5,518 bases of DNA from Longimicrobiales bacterium (GTDB lineage: Bacteria > Gemmatimonadota > Gemmatimonadetes > Longimicrobiales > Gaopeijiaceae): the NCBI GenBank assembly GCA_028280205.1, contig JANQME010000062.1:1-5518 (forward strand), given 5' to 3'. This document shows, piece after piece, positions 1 through 5,438 of this stretch. The translations under genes and the position numbers were made by a program. Position 1 is the first letter of the stretch, and each line of letters opens with the position of its first letter. The notes under the pieces were generated by a model. That model did no database searches. It saw nothing but the letters and a program-made list of their open reading frames with translations, and was not told the DNA's origin.

Positions 1-145
1 CGACGGTGACCGTGCGGCTGCCCACTGTCAGGGCCGTGATCTCCGTGGCTTCGTCGCCCGCGCCGATCTGATCGATCAGGACCACGATTACGATCACGAC
101 CGCTACGACCTTCAGGCCCGCCCGTCGCGGTTCCGTCCGTGGCAT
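1..145 (-). CDS. Partial gene, N-terminus of a membrane-anchored or exported protein of unknown family
   Basis: An open frame starts with ATG at 145-143 and stays open to the left edge, giving 48 residues beginning MPRTEPRRAGLKVVAVVIVI. A short positively charged start (several Arg) is followed by a run of Val, Ile and Leu at about residues 11-24, and then by an acidic/polar stretch. This is the pattern of a signal anchor or an uncleaved signal sequence with the rest of the protein outside the membrane. No Cys lipobox is seen. No clear Shine-Dalgarno site precedes the ATG, so the start is uncertain. The gene diverges from the DUF3108 gene with 62 bp between the start codons, so both promoters should lie in 146-207. 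The family cannot be recognised from this fragment. Its reality rests on the open frame and the plausible hydrophobic segment. Confidence 0.45.
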   Translation of the reverse strand, partial: MPRTEPRRAGLKVVAVVIVIVVLIDQIGAGDEATEITALTVGSRTVTV

Positions 146-198
146 ACGGTGCTGGGCTTCGCACGACTTCCTCGCTCGCTCTGGGCGCCGCCCGGAAC

Positions 199-203
199 GG
201 AGG
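199..203 (+). promoter_or_regulatory. Ribosome binding site GGAGG for the DUF3108 gene
   Basis: GGAGG lies 4 nt before the ATG at 208. It favours this ATG over the in-frame upstream ATG at 139, which has no such site and would put 23 extra residues in front of an otherwise classic signal peptide. Confidence 0.7.
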
Positions 204-207
204 CAGC

Positions 208-1143
208 ATGAAGATCAGGATTCTCGCGCTGGCCGCTCTCGGCGCGGCCGCGCTTCTGCCCGCCGCGGCGTCCGGTCAGGACGACCCGGAGCGGGACATG
301 AAGATCGACTCGCTCAAGGAGCTCTATCCGCCGATCGCCGAGCCCGTCTCGTTCGCGGCGGACGACATTCCGGTCGACCCCTTCGCCGCACCGGCCCCGT
401 TCGGGCCGGGTGAGCGGCTCGTATACAAGGTGAAGGTCGGCATCTTCAACGTCGGCGAGGGCTACATGTCCGTCGTCGGGCTGGACGAGCACGATCAGAA
501 CCCGGTCTACCGCATCCAGATGGAGATCGAGGGCTCGCTCGGGCCGGCGAAGGTGGACGACACGTACCAGTCCTGGTTCGACGTCTCGACGCTGCAGACG
601 TGGCGTTACGCGCGCGACGTGAATCAGGTCGGGTACTCGAGCTACCGCCACTGGCAGTTCTTCCCCGACCGCATGACGTGGGAGCGTCAGGACGAGCCTG
701 CGAACATCGGCGACCTCGGCTCGGCACTCCCGATCGACGAGATCGCCTTCATCTACTTCGTGCGCACGCTGCCGCTCGAGGTGGGCAAGACGTACTCGTT
801 CAACCGGTACTTCAAGGAAGACGGGAACCCCGTCACCGTACACGTCGAGCGCCGGGAACGTCGCGAGGTGGAGGGCGTCTGGTACGACACGATCGTGCTG
901 CGACCGGAGATCCGGACGGACGGCCTCTTCGGTCAGGGGGGCAAGGCGGAGATCCACCTCACGGACGACGAGCGCCGCGTGCCCGTCTACGTGAAGTCCG
1001 ACATCCCGAAGTTCCCGGGCTCGCTCACGCTGCACCTGCGCACGATTCAGATGGGGCAGCCGCTCCACCCTGATTCGCGTCAGGCGGCGCTGGAGGGGCA
1101 GGCGCGGCGGGCCGCCGAGGCGGAGAACGTCGTCGGCCGCTGA
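208..1143 (+). CDS. Secreted DUF3108-family protein
   Basis: The product has 311 residues. Residues 1-23 form a signal peptide: MKIR, then an Ala/Leu core, then a likely cut after A-S-G at 21-23. No lipobox Cys is present, so the mature protein should be periplasmic or exported rather than a lipoprotein. Residues about 66-285 resemble the DUF3108 family: an opening FGPGERLVYKVKVGIFNVGEG, a SWFDVSTLQTWRY segment near 122-134, a central PIDEIAFIYFVRTLPLEVGK block near 175-194, and a final pair of beta-rich stretches with VPVYVKSDIPKFPGSLTLHL near 258-277. Family members are predicted beta-rich envelope proteins without a known biochemical role. The C-terminal 25 residues are Ala/Arg/Glu-rich and probably helical. 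The start was chosen for the GGAGG site and the signal peptide. The stop lies 3 nt before the next gene, so the two are probably co-transcribed. The family call rests on remembered sequence pattern; function is unknown. Confidence 0.85.
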   Translation: MKIRILALAALGAAALLPAAASGQDDPERDMKIDSLKELYPPIAEPVSFAADDIPVDPFAAPAPFGPGERLVYKVKVGIFNVGEGYMSVVGLDEHDQNPVYRIQMEIEGSLGPAKVDDTYQSWFDVSTLQTWRYARDVNQVGYSSYRHWQFFPDRMTWERQDEPANIGDLGSALPIDEIAFIYFVRTLPLEVGKTYSFNRYFKEDGNPVTVHVERRERREVEGVWYDTIVLRPEIRTDGLFGQGGKAEIHLTDDERRVPVYVKSDIPKFPGSLTLHLRTIQMGQPLHPDSRQAALEGQARRAAEAENVVGR

Positions 1144-1146
1144 GCC

Positions 1147-1689
1147 TTGGCGTTCTCCTGGAGCAAGTTCCGCGTCCGATCGGTCTGGCTGATCGCGATC
1201 CCCTTCTTCTGGCTCGCTCGCCCCACGCCTGCGCTGCTCGCCGCGGGGGCCGCGCTCGCCCTCGCGGGGCTCTGCGTCCGCGGCTGGGCGGCCGGCACGA
1301 TCCACAAGAACCGCGAGCTGACGACGACGGGTCCGTACGCCCGCACGCGAAACCCCCTCTATCTGGGGAGCTTCTTCATCGGGTGCGGCGTCGCCCTCGC
1401 GGGCGGGCACTGGCTGTGGCCGCTCCTCTTCGTCGTCTTCTTCGGTCTCGTGTACCGCCGCACCATCGCGAAGGAAGCGCGTCACCTCACGGGTCTCTTC
1501 CCCGAGGGCTACGCGCGCTATTCCGCCGCCGTCCCGGTCTTCTGGCCCCGACTCCGCGCCTGGCGCGACGGGCAGGCGGACGGGTCCGGGTTCGCCTGGC
1601 CGCAGTACCGTCACAACCGGGAGTGGGAAGCGTCGCTCGGCGTCCTGGCGGCCTTCGCCCTCCTCGTGGGCAAGGTCGTTCTGTCCTGA
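1147..1689 (+). CDS. Membrane methyltransferase, isoprenylcysteine/phospholipid methyltransferase-like
   Basis: The 180-residue integral membrane protein has hydrophobic segments near residues 12-23, 26-45, 70-86, 89-105 and 161-178. The signature of the ICMT/PEMT-type methyltransferase superfamily is clear: GPYARTRNPLYLGSFF at 62-77, then E110, then LFPEGYARYSAAVPVFWP at 117-134, whose Tyr, Tyr and Pro positions are conserved. In this superfamily the region binds S-adenosylmethionine and methylates a lipid, isoprenoid or other membrane-soluble acceptor. The bacterial substrate cannot be told from sequence. The start is TTG at 1147, the only sensible start in frame because no ATG or GTG occurs before the first membrane segment. 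No strong Shine-Dalgarno site precedes it. With a 3-nt gap from the DUF3108 gene, translation is probably coupled to that gene. The extra C-terminal membrane segment after residue 160 goes beyond the conserved core. Confidence 0.85.
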   Translation: MAFSWSKFRVRSVWLIAIPFFWLARPTPALLAAGAALALAGLCVRGWAAGTIHKNRELTTTGPYARTRNPLYLGSFFIGCGVALAGGHWLWPLLFVVFFGLVYRRTIAKEARHLTGLFPEGYARYSAAVPVFWPRLRAWRDGQADGSGFAWPQYRHNREWEASLGVLAAFALLVGKVVLS

Positions 1690-1721
1690 CCCGGGGGAGC
1701 GCCGGTGAGGCCTCCCCGGTC
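1688..1721. terminator. GC-rich hairpin between convergent genes, possible two-way terminator
   Basis: Arms GACC + GGGGAG + GCC (1688-1691, 1694-1699, 1701-1703) pair with GGC + CTCCCC + GGTC (1709-1721). This gives about 13 base pairs with a 2-nt and a 1-nt bulge and a 5-nt loop, GGTGA. The hairpin starts inside the stop codon of the methyltransferase gene and ends 12 bp before the stop of the opposing gene. No T-tract follows on either strand, so it is not a textbook intrinsic terminator. Its position between convergent units supports a termination or mRNA 3'-end role. Confidence 0.5.
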
Positions 1722-1732
1722 GGGACTCCTCC

Positions 1733-2665
1733 TCAGTCCAGCGCGCTCCTCGCGGCCGCGATCGCCTCGTGCAGGAAGGCGAGCACCGCGGCTCGACGCT
1801 CGCCTGTCGGGAGGCTCACGACGGCGCTCCCCGAGAGTACGGCGCCCGTCCACCCGTCGGTGTGCCAGCGACCGCGATCGAGGGGTTCGAGGCAGCTCGC
1901 GTCCGGGTAGGGCCAGGGCGTCACGTACCAGTACCAGTCGTCGTGATCGGCATCGCGCGGCGCGAGTCCCAGACCGATCGTGCGGTCGGCTTCCCCGCTC
2001 GAGTTCCGGCTCAGGGTGATCAGCGTCGCGACATCGAAGTGGTGCGGCCAGCAGCGGACGGGCGAGGCGTCGGCCTCCGCACGGGCGACCGATTCCAGAA
2101 CCGAGGCCGCGCTCCCGTAGAGCGCCGAGAGGGCCCTTCGCTCCGCTCCCACCGACCGCGTGAAGACCGCTCCGTCCGCGACCGGGTGTGCGGGGAGGTC
2201 GTACGCGGGTCGCTCGAGTTTCGGGGGTGCGCCACCGAAGTACGTCGCGGCTGCGAGGCCCAGCCAGTCGAGCGCGTCGTCCAGGGATTGGCCGGGAAGT
2301 GCGAGCTCCGCGACCGGTGCGTCGGTCCGGTCGATCACGAGCAGGGTCAGATCGTGAGGACGGAGCGCCGCTCTCAGCGGGTAGGGGCGGTCGAAGTCCG
2401 CGCCCACGAACGCCTCGAGCCCCTCGTGCCACGTCGTTGCCCGGTGGCTGTCGTCGTCGACCGGCTCCGCGAAGGCCGCCCCGGCCGCCGCCAACAGCTG
2501 TACTGCCCAGTGCAGCTCGAGTGCCGCGCTGCGCAGCTCGGCCGGCGCGACAGACCCGAGTGCCTCCCACCGATCCACGCGCGGGTCCGACGTCCCGCGC
2601 GCGGCCTCGGGTGCTCCGGGAGCGGAACCGGGCGAACCGGGCGAGGGCTCAGACGAGCTGAGCAT
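1733..2665 (-). CDS. Conserved hypothetical protein, 310 residues, unrecognised family
   Basis: I cannot name the family. The first 28 residues are Ser/Pro/Gly-rich and probably disordered. From about residue 30 a globular domain follows, with helices near 40-66 and 127-141. Tryptophan- and histidine-rich blocks look strongly constrained: SHRATTWHEG (73-82), CWPHHFDVATLITL (205-218), an IGLGLAPRD block (230-238), DDWYWYVTPWPYP (242-254) and GRWHTDGWTGAVLSGS (265-280). The His/Asp/Trp residues could suggest a binding or catalytic site, but this is inference. No signal peptide or membrane segment is seen, so it is probably cytoplasmic. The ATG at 2665-2663 overlaps the end of the Rieske-ThDP gene by 17 nt in another frame, which indicates one transcript and likely translational coupling. 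No good Shine-Dalgarno site is present. A GTG at residue 30 is a possible alternative start that would drop the low-complexity head. Codon use matches the neighbours. Confidence 0.85.
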   Translation of the reverse strand: MLSSSEPSPGSPGSAPGAPEAARGTSDPRVDRWEALGSVAPAELRSAALELHWAVQLLAAAGAAFAEPVDDDSHRATTWHEGLEAFVGADFDRPYPLRAALRPHDLTLLVIDRTDAPVAELALPGQSLDDALDWLGLAAATYFGGAPPKLERPAYDLPAHPVADGAVFTRSVGAERRALSALYGSAASVLESVARAEADASPVRCWPHHFDVATLITLSRNSSGEADRTIGLGLAPRDADHDDWYWYVTPWPYPDASCLEPLDRGRWHTDGWTGAVLSGSAVVSLPTGERRAAVLAFLHEAIAAARSALD

Positions 2666-4637
2666 CGGTCCGAATGCTCACGAGCGCCGGCCCGTCGTAG
2701 GCGATTGCGCGCTCCAGCGCGCCGACCAGCTCGGACGCCTCGGTCACGCGCTCCCCGTGGCCGCCGCACGACTCGGCGAAGTCCGCGAAGTCCGGGTTCA
2801 CCAGCGAGGTCTGCCACACCGGCCACCGGCCGCTGCGCTGCTCCTTCGAGATCTTTCCGAGCTCCTCGTTGTCGAGGATGACGTGCGTGATGTTCATTCC
2901 GTACTTCACGGCCGTCGTGAACTCGCCCATGTACTGTGCGAAGCCGCCGTCTCCCGACACGGACACCACCGCGCGGCCGGAGAAGGGGGTGTCGTCCTCC
3001 TGCGTGGCCGCCCACGCACCGAGCGCGGCCGGAAGCGCAAAGCCGATCGAGCCGAGGTAGCCCGACATCAGCACCGCCTGACGCCGGCTCTCGAAGTAGC
3101 GGCCGAAGGAGTACGTGTTGTTGCCCACGTCCACGGTGAGGATCGCGTCTTCGGGTACGGCGCGGCCGAGCGCCTCGAAGATCGTCGCCGCGTTCAGGCC
3201 CTGCCCGCGGTTCTCCTTCCGGCGCCGCGCTTTCTCGTCCCGCCAGATCCGCCACCGCTCCGCGATCTCTTCGCGGTGGTCGATCGCAGCATTCTCCGCC
3301 AGGCGCTCGCGCAGGATCTCCGACGTCGTGCCCAACTCGCCCCACACCGGTACGTCGACCGAGTGGAACTTGCCGAGGATCATCGGATCGAGATCGACCT
3401 GGATCGTCGGCTTCTTGGGCGTGATCCCGGTGTGGTTGGAGAAGCTCGCCCCGAAGACGAGGAGGACGTCCGCCTCGTTCATGAACCAGCTCGCGATCGG
3501 CGTACCGCTCCGTCCGAGCACGCCGCACCCGAGCGGGTGGTCGTCGCCCACGAGTCCCTTGCCCTTGAAGGTCGTGACGACGGGGCAGCCGAGATCCTCG
3601 GCGAGCGCGAGCACGCGATCCATCTCGAAACGCGCTCCGTGCCCGACGATGATCACGGGGCGCTCCGCGGGCCGCAGGAGCTCGACGGCCGCCTCGAGCG
3701 CATCCGTGGGTGGCGTGATCGTACGGGACGGGATGCGCCCCTCCGGCGTCCCGGCCTTCCGCTCGTCGCCCACCACGACCTGCTGGACCTCGTCGGGGAA
3801 GACGAGGTGCGAGACCCCTCGGTTCAGGATCGCGGACTTGCAGGCGAGGTTGATCAACTCCGCGTGCCGACTCTCGCGCAGCACCGTCTGCGACCACTGG
3901 GCCACCTTCCCGTACGCGGCCATGAGGTCGACTTCCTGAAAGGCGCCGGGGCCGAGTACCTGGAGCTCGACCTGGCCCGTGAGCGCGAGCACGGGGGATC
4001 GATCGACGTTCGCGTCCCACAGGCCGGTCAGGAGGTTCGTCGCCCCCGGTCCGGCGATCGAGAAGCACGCCGCCGGTCGGCCGGTGAGCTTCCCGTACGC
4101 CGAGGCCGCGAAGGAGGCGGCTCCCTCGTGGCGGATCCCGTAGTAGGTCAGCTCGCCGGCCTGCTCGCGACGACGCAGCGCGTCCGCCAGCCCGAGGTTG
4201 GAGTGCCCGACCATTCCCCAGACGTGCTTCACGTCCCACGCCACCATCGTCTCGGCCATCACGTCCGAGACCGTGCGCTCGTGCTCCGGCTCCTCCGGGA
4301 ACCCGACGTAGATCCCGTCGTCCCGGACCTCGACCTCGTACGTCTTCACCCCGTCGTCGAAGCCGCCGGGCGGCTTGCCGGTGGTCGGGTGAAAGTCCCA
4401 TCCGTGCCAGGGGCAACGCAGCCACCCGTTCTCGATCGAGCCTTCCCCGAGCGGCCCGCCCTGGTGGGGACAACGGTTGTCGAGCGCAGCGTATACGCCC
4501 TCATGGCGGGTCATGCACACCGTGGCCAGGTGGCAGGTGACCGGACGTACGCGCCCCTCCGGCAGCTCGTCGGGCTCGAGAACCTTCTCCCAGACGAGCG
4601 TTCTCTCTCCGGACTCTGGCTCTCCGTTTTCCGACAC
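2649..4637 (-). CDS. Rieske [2Fe-2S]-ThDP fusion enzyme, pyruvate oxidase/acetolactate synthase-like
   Basis: The 662-residue protein joins two modules. Residues about 13-113 are a Rieske domain: C56-P-H58 and C75-P-W-H78 form the C-x-H-x16-C-x2-H ligand set. The disulfide Cys pair of bc1-type Rieske proteins is absent, so it is of the ferredoxin/oxygenase-component type. Residues about 122-662 are a complete ThDP enzyme. The Pyr domain has catalytic Glu E171 in RHEGAASFAASAYGKLTG and GPGATNLLTGLWDANVDRSP (197-214). The central domain spans about 310-445 and includes TFKGKGL and a DLDP segment. The PP domain has GDG at 562-564, with D563, N590 and E592 at the spacing of the Mg/ThDP ligands (LDNEELGKI in place of the usual L-NN). 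Details such as ILNRGVS and the FQEVDLM region recall E. coli PoxB, so oxidative decarboxylation of a 2-oxoacid is the best guess; FAD binding is possible but unproven. The PoxB-type C-terminal membrane tail is missing. The start is GTG at 4637, supported by GGAGG at 5-nt spacing. There is no signal peptide. Confidence 0.93.
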   Translation of the reverse strand: MSENGEPESGERTLVWEKVLEPDELPEGRVRPVTCHLATVCMTRHEGVYAALDNRCPHQGGPLGEGSIENGWLRCPWHGWDFHPTTGKPPGGFDDGVKTYEVEVRDDGIYVGFPEEPEHERTVSDVMAETMVAWDVKHVWGMVGHSNLGLADALRRREQAGELTYYGIRHEGAASFAASAYGKLTGRPAACFSIAGPGATNLLTGLWDANVDRSPVLALTGQVELQVLGPGAFQEVDLMAAYGKVAQWSQTVLRESRHAELINLACKSAILNRGVSHLVFPDEVQQVVVGDERKAGTPEGRIPSRTITPPTDALEAAVELLRPAERPVIIVGHGARFEMDRVLALAEDLGCPVVTTFKGKGLVGDDHPLGCGVLGRSGTPIASWFMNEADVLLVFGASFSNHTGITPKKPTIQVDLDPMILGKFHSVDVPVWGELGTTSEILRERLAENAAIDHREEIAERWRIWRDEKARRRKENRGQGLNAATIFEALGRAVPEDAILTVDVGNNTYSFGRYFESRRQAVLMSGYLGSIGFALPAALGAWAATQEDDTPFSGRAVVSVSGDGGFAQYMGEFTTAVKYGMNITHVILDNEELGKISKEQRSGRWPVWQTSLVNPDFADFAESCGGHGERVTEASELVGALERAIAYDGPALVSIRTDAQLV
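2659..2680 (-). promoter_or_regulatory. Hairpin over the start codon of the 310-residue protein gene
   Basis: TGAGCAT (2659-2665) and ATGCTCA (2674-2680) form a perfect 7-bp stem around an 8-nt loop. In the mRNA the start codon AUG (2665-2663) lies at the loop-side end of the 3' arm, so it would be paired. The fusion gene's stop is at 2651-2649, past the hairpin, so ribosomes finishing that gene would melt it and expose the start. The pairing is seen; the coupling role is inferred. Confidence 0.5.
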
Positions 4638-4642
4638 GGGGT

Positions 4643-4647
4643 CCTCC
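4643..4647 (-). promoter_or_regulatory. Ribosome binding site GGAGG for the Rieske-ThDP gene
   Basis: GGAGG on the minus strand lies 5 nt before the GTG at 4637. It decides the non-ATG start, because the next in-frame ATG lies at codon 42, inside the Rieske domain. Confidence 0.8.
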
Positions 4648-4698
4648 GTGGGCCGATTCGTCGTGGGTGGGTTCTTTTCGAGTATGGGACCGTGCTCG

Positions 4699-5109
4699 CT
4701 ACCCGGCCTCGTCCTCGGACGACTCGAGGAGGTAAATGCCGGGCCCCTCCAGCGTGTTCCCCTTCACGCGGATTCGGAACGTGTACTGGCCCGGCCGCGG
4801 GAAGATCACGCCTTCGAGCGGCATGACGAGCTGACTGCGTGCGGGGGGCTGGTCCGGACCCGGCCGGTGCACCTCGGTCTCGCCCTCGACCGTGAGCGAC
4901 GGCGTTCCGTCCTCGTCCTCGAGGTCCGCCTTGAAGAGGTAGCGTCCGTGGTCGGACCGCTCCCACTCGATGACGAGCACCAGAACGAGGTGATCCTGCT
5001 GCGCCGGGAAGCCGGGCGCGGAGAGGTCGTGGAAGACGCCGTGGATGTCGATCCGCCCGTCCGGTGTCGTGCGGGCGTCGGCGCACACCGCTGCGAAGCG
5101 CAGGTGCAT
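4699..5109 (-). CDS. Small DUF6941-like protein
   Basis: The product has 136 residues and no signal peptide or membrane segment. It begins MHLRFAAVCADARTTPDGRI and continues DIHGVFHDL. This resembles the start of DUF6941-type proteins, in which a short strand, a 'DGR/GK.nI.Gif' turn and a beta sandwich follow. Later features also fit a small beta-rich domain: alternating hydrophobic LVLVLVIEWE (41-50), an acidic LEDEDGTP turn (63-70), and FPRPGQYTFRIRVKGN (103-118), which looks like the last strands of a sandwich. Function is unknown. The ATG at 5109 is preceded by AAGGA at 8-nt spacing; the longer reading of this frame (to 5406) adds a basic, low-complexity stretch and is not believed. It lies 61 bp upstream of the Rieske-ThDP gene on the same strand, so they probably share a transcript. 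The family call is from memory of pattern and moderately sure. Confidence 0.8.
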   Translation of the reverse strand: MHLRFAAVCADARTTPDGRIDIHGVFHDLSAPGFPAQQDHLVLVLVIEWERSDHGRYLFKADLEDEDGTPSLTVEGETEVHRPGPDQPPARSQLVMPLEGVIFPRPGQYTFRIRVKGNTLEGPGIYLLESSEDEAG

Positions 5110-5117
5110 GGAGGGTG

Positions 5118-5122
5118 TCCTT
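5118..5122 (-). promoter_or_regulatory. Ribosome binding site AAGGA for the DUF6941-like gene
   Basis: AAGGA on the minus strand lies 8 nt before the ATG at 5109. It supports the short start over upstream in-frame ATGs. Confidence 0.65.
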
Positions 5123-5137
5123 CGGGTGGAGAGGGCC

Positions 5138-5438
5138 AGCAGGTCGCTGAGGAAGTATGGTGCCCCGCGCGCAGGGGTCCCGCGAGGCCGGGAGTAGGAA
5201 CGACGACGAGTCGTAGCAGGGCTACGGCGAGGAGGAGAGACGACCTCCCGGGCCGCGACCCCCCTGCGCCCGCCACCTTGATTGACATCGTCGTACAGTC
5301 CGTGGGTTGGGGTGGCACGGCCGCGCCGCCGGCGTTGGCGCTCCTCCGAGTAGCTTGGGCTCCGCGTCGTCGCGCCGCCTTGGTTTCGCGGCCGTGGCAT
5401 CCCCAACGCGGGGTACCATACTTCTTCAGCGACCTGCT
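5138..5438. repeat. 301-bp element bounded by 32-bp inverted repeats with nested helices
   Basis: The left arm 5138-5169 and right arm 5407-5438 are inverted copies, identical at 30 of 32 positions. The two differences (5151/5425 and 5162/5414) would be G-U pairs in a plus-strand RNA. Two more imperfect inverted repeats lie inside and are compatible with the first: 5169-5194 with 5245-5269 (about 21 pairs in blocks of 9, 4, 3 and 5), and 5307-5325 with 5387-5406 (one bulge, one mismatch). Together they form a three-way junction. A 6-bp hairpin, CGTAGC/GCTACG, sits at 5212-5226. The element fills nearly all of the gap between two minus-strand genes, and its right end overlaps the stop codon at 5437-5439. 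I see no convincing ORF or flanking target duplication. It could be a MITE/fold-back element or a structured RNA. Any promoter for the downstream gene must also lie in or beside it. Confidence 0.75.

Noticed and set aside
68..79. 12-bp palindrome CTGATCGATCAG as an operator
   Set aside because: It lies within the apparent coding part of the left-edge gene (encoding LIDQ) and is a single short palindrome, so no regulatory role can be supported.
112..1614. 500-codon minus-strand frame opposite the DUF3108 and methyltransferase genes
   Set aside because: It would run through two well-supported plus-strand genes and the divergent promoter region, and its translation is Arg/Asp/Val-biased without motifs.
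2374..4473. 699-codon minus-strand frame overlapping the fusion gene
   Set aside because: Arg/Gly/Pro-rich low-complexity translation in another frame of the same strand. The real frame carries the Rieske and ThDP motifs.
2757..4826. Long plus-strand open frame (689 codons) opposite the Rieske-ThDP gene
   Set aside because: The translation is rich in Arg, His, Asp and Val with no domain-like pattern. It is the usual antisense shadow of a GC-rich gene whose own product has clear motifs.
5282..5287. Exact TTGACA as a plus-strand -35 box
   Set aside because: No acceptable -10 sequence lies 15-19 bp downstream (the area is GGTTGGGGTG), and no plus-strand gene follows. It is kept in mind only if the element turns out to be a transcribed RNA.
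5110..5406. N-terminal extension of the DUF6941-like protein by 99 residues
   Set aside because: The extension is basic and low-complexity and would translate through the inverted-repeat element. A good ribosome site precedes the internal ATG at 5109.
5222..5419. 65-codon minus-strand frame inside the inverted-repeat element
   Set aside because: Composition is Arg/Pro/Gly-rich with no recognisable pattern, and the frame's start lies inside the repeat arm. It is probably a chance frame.
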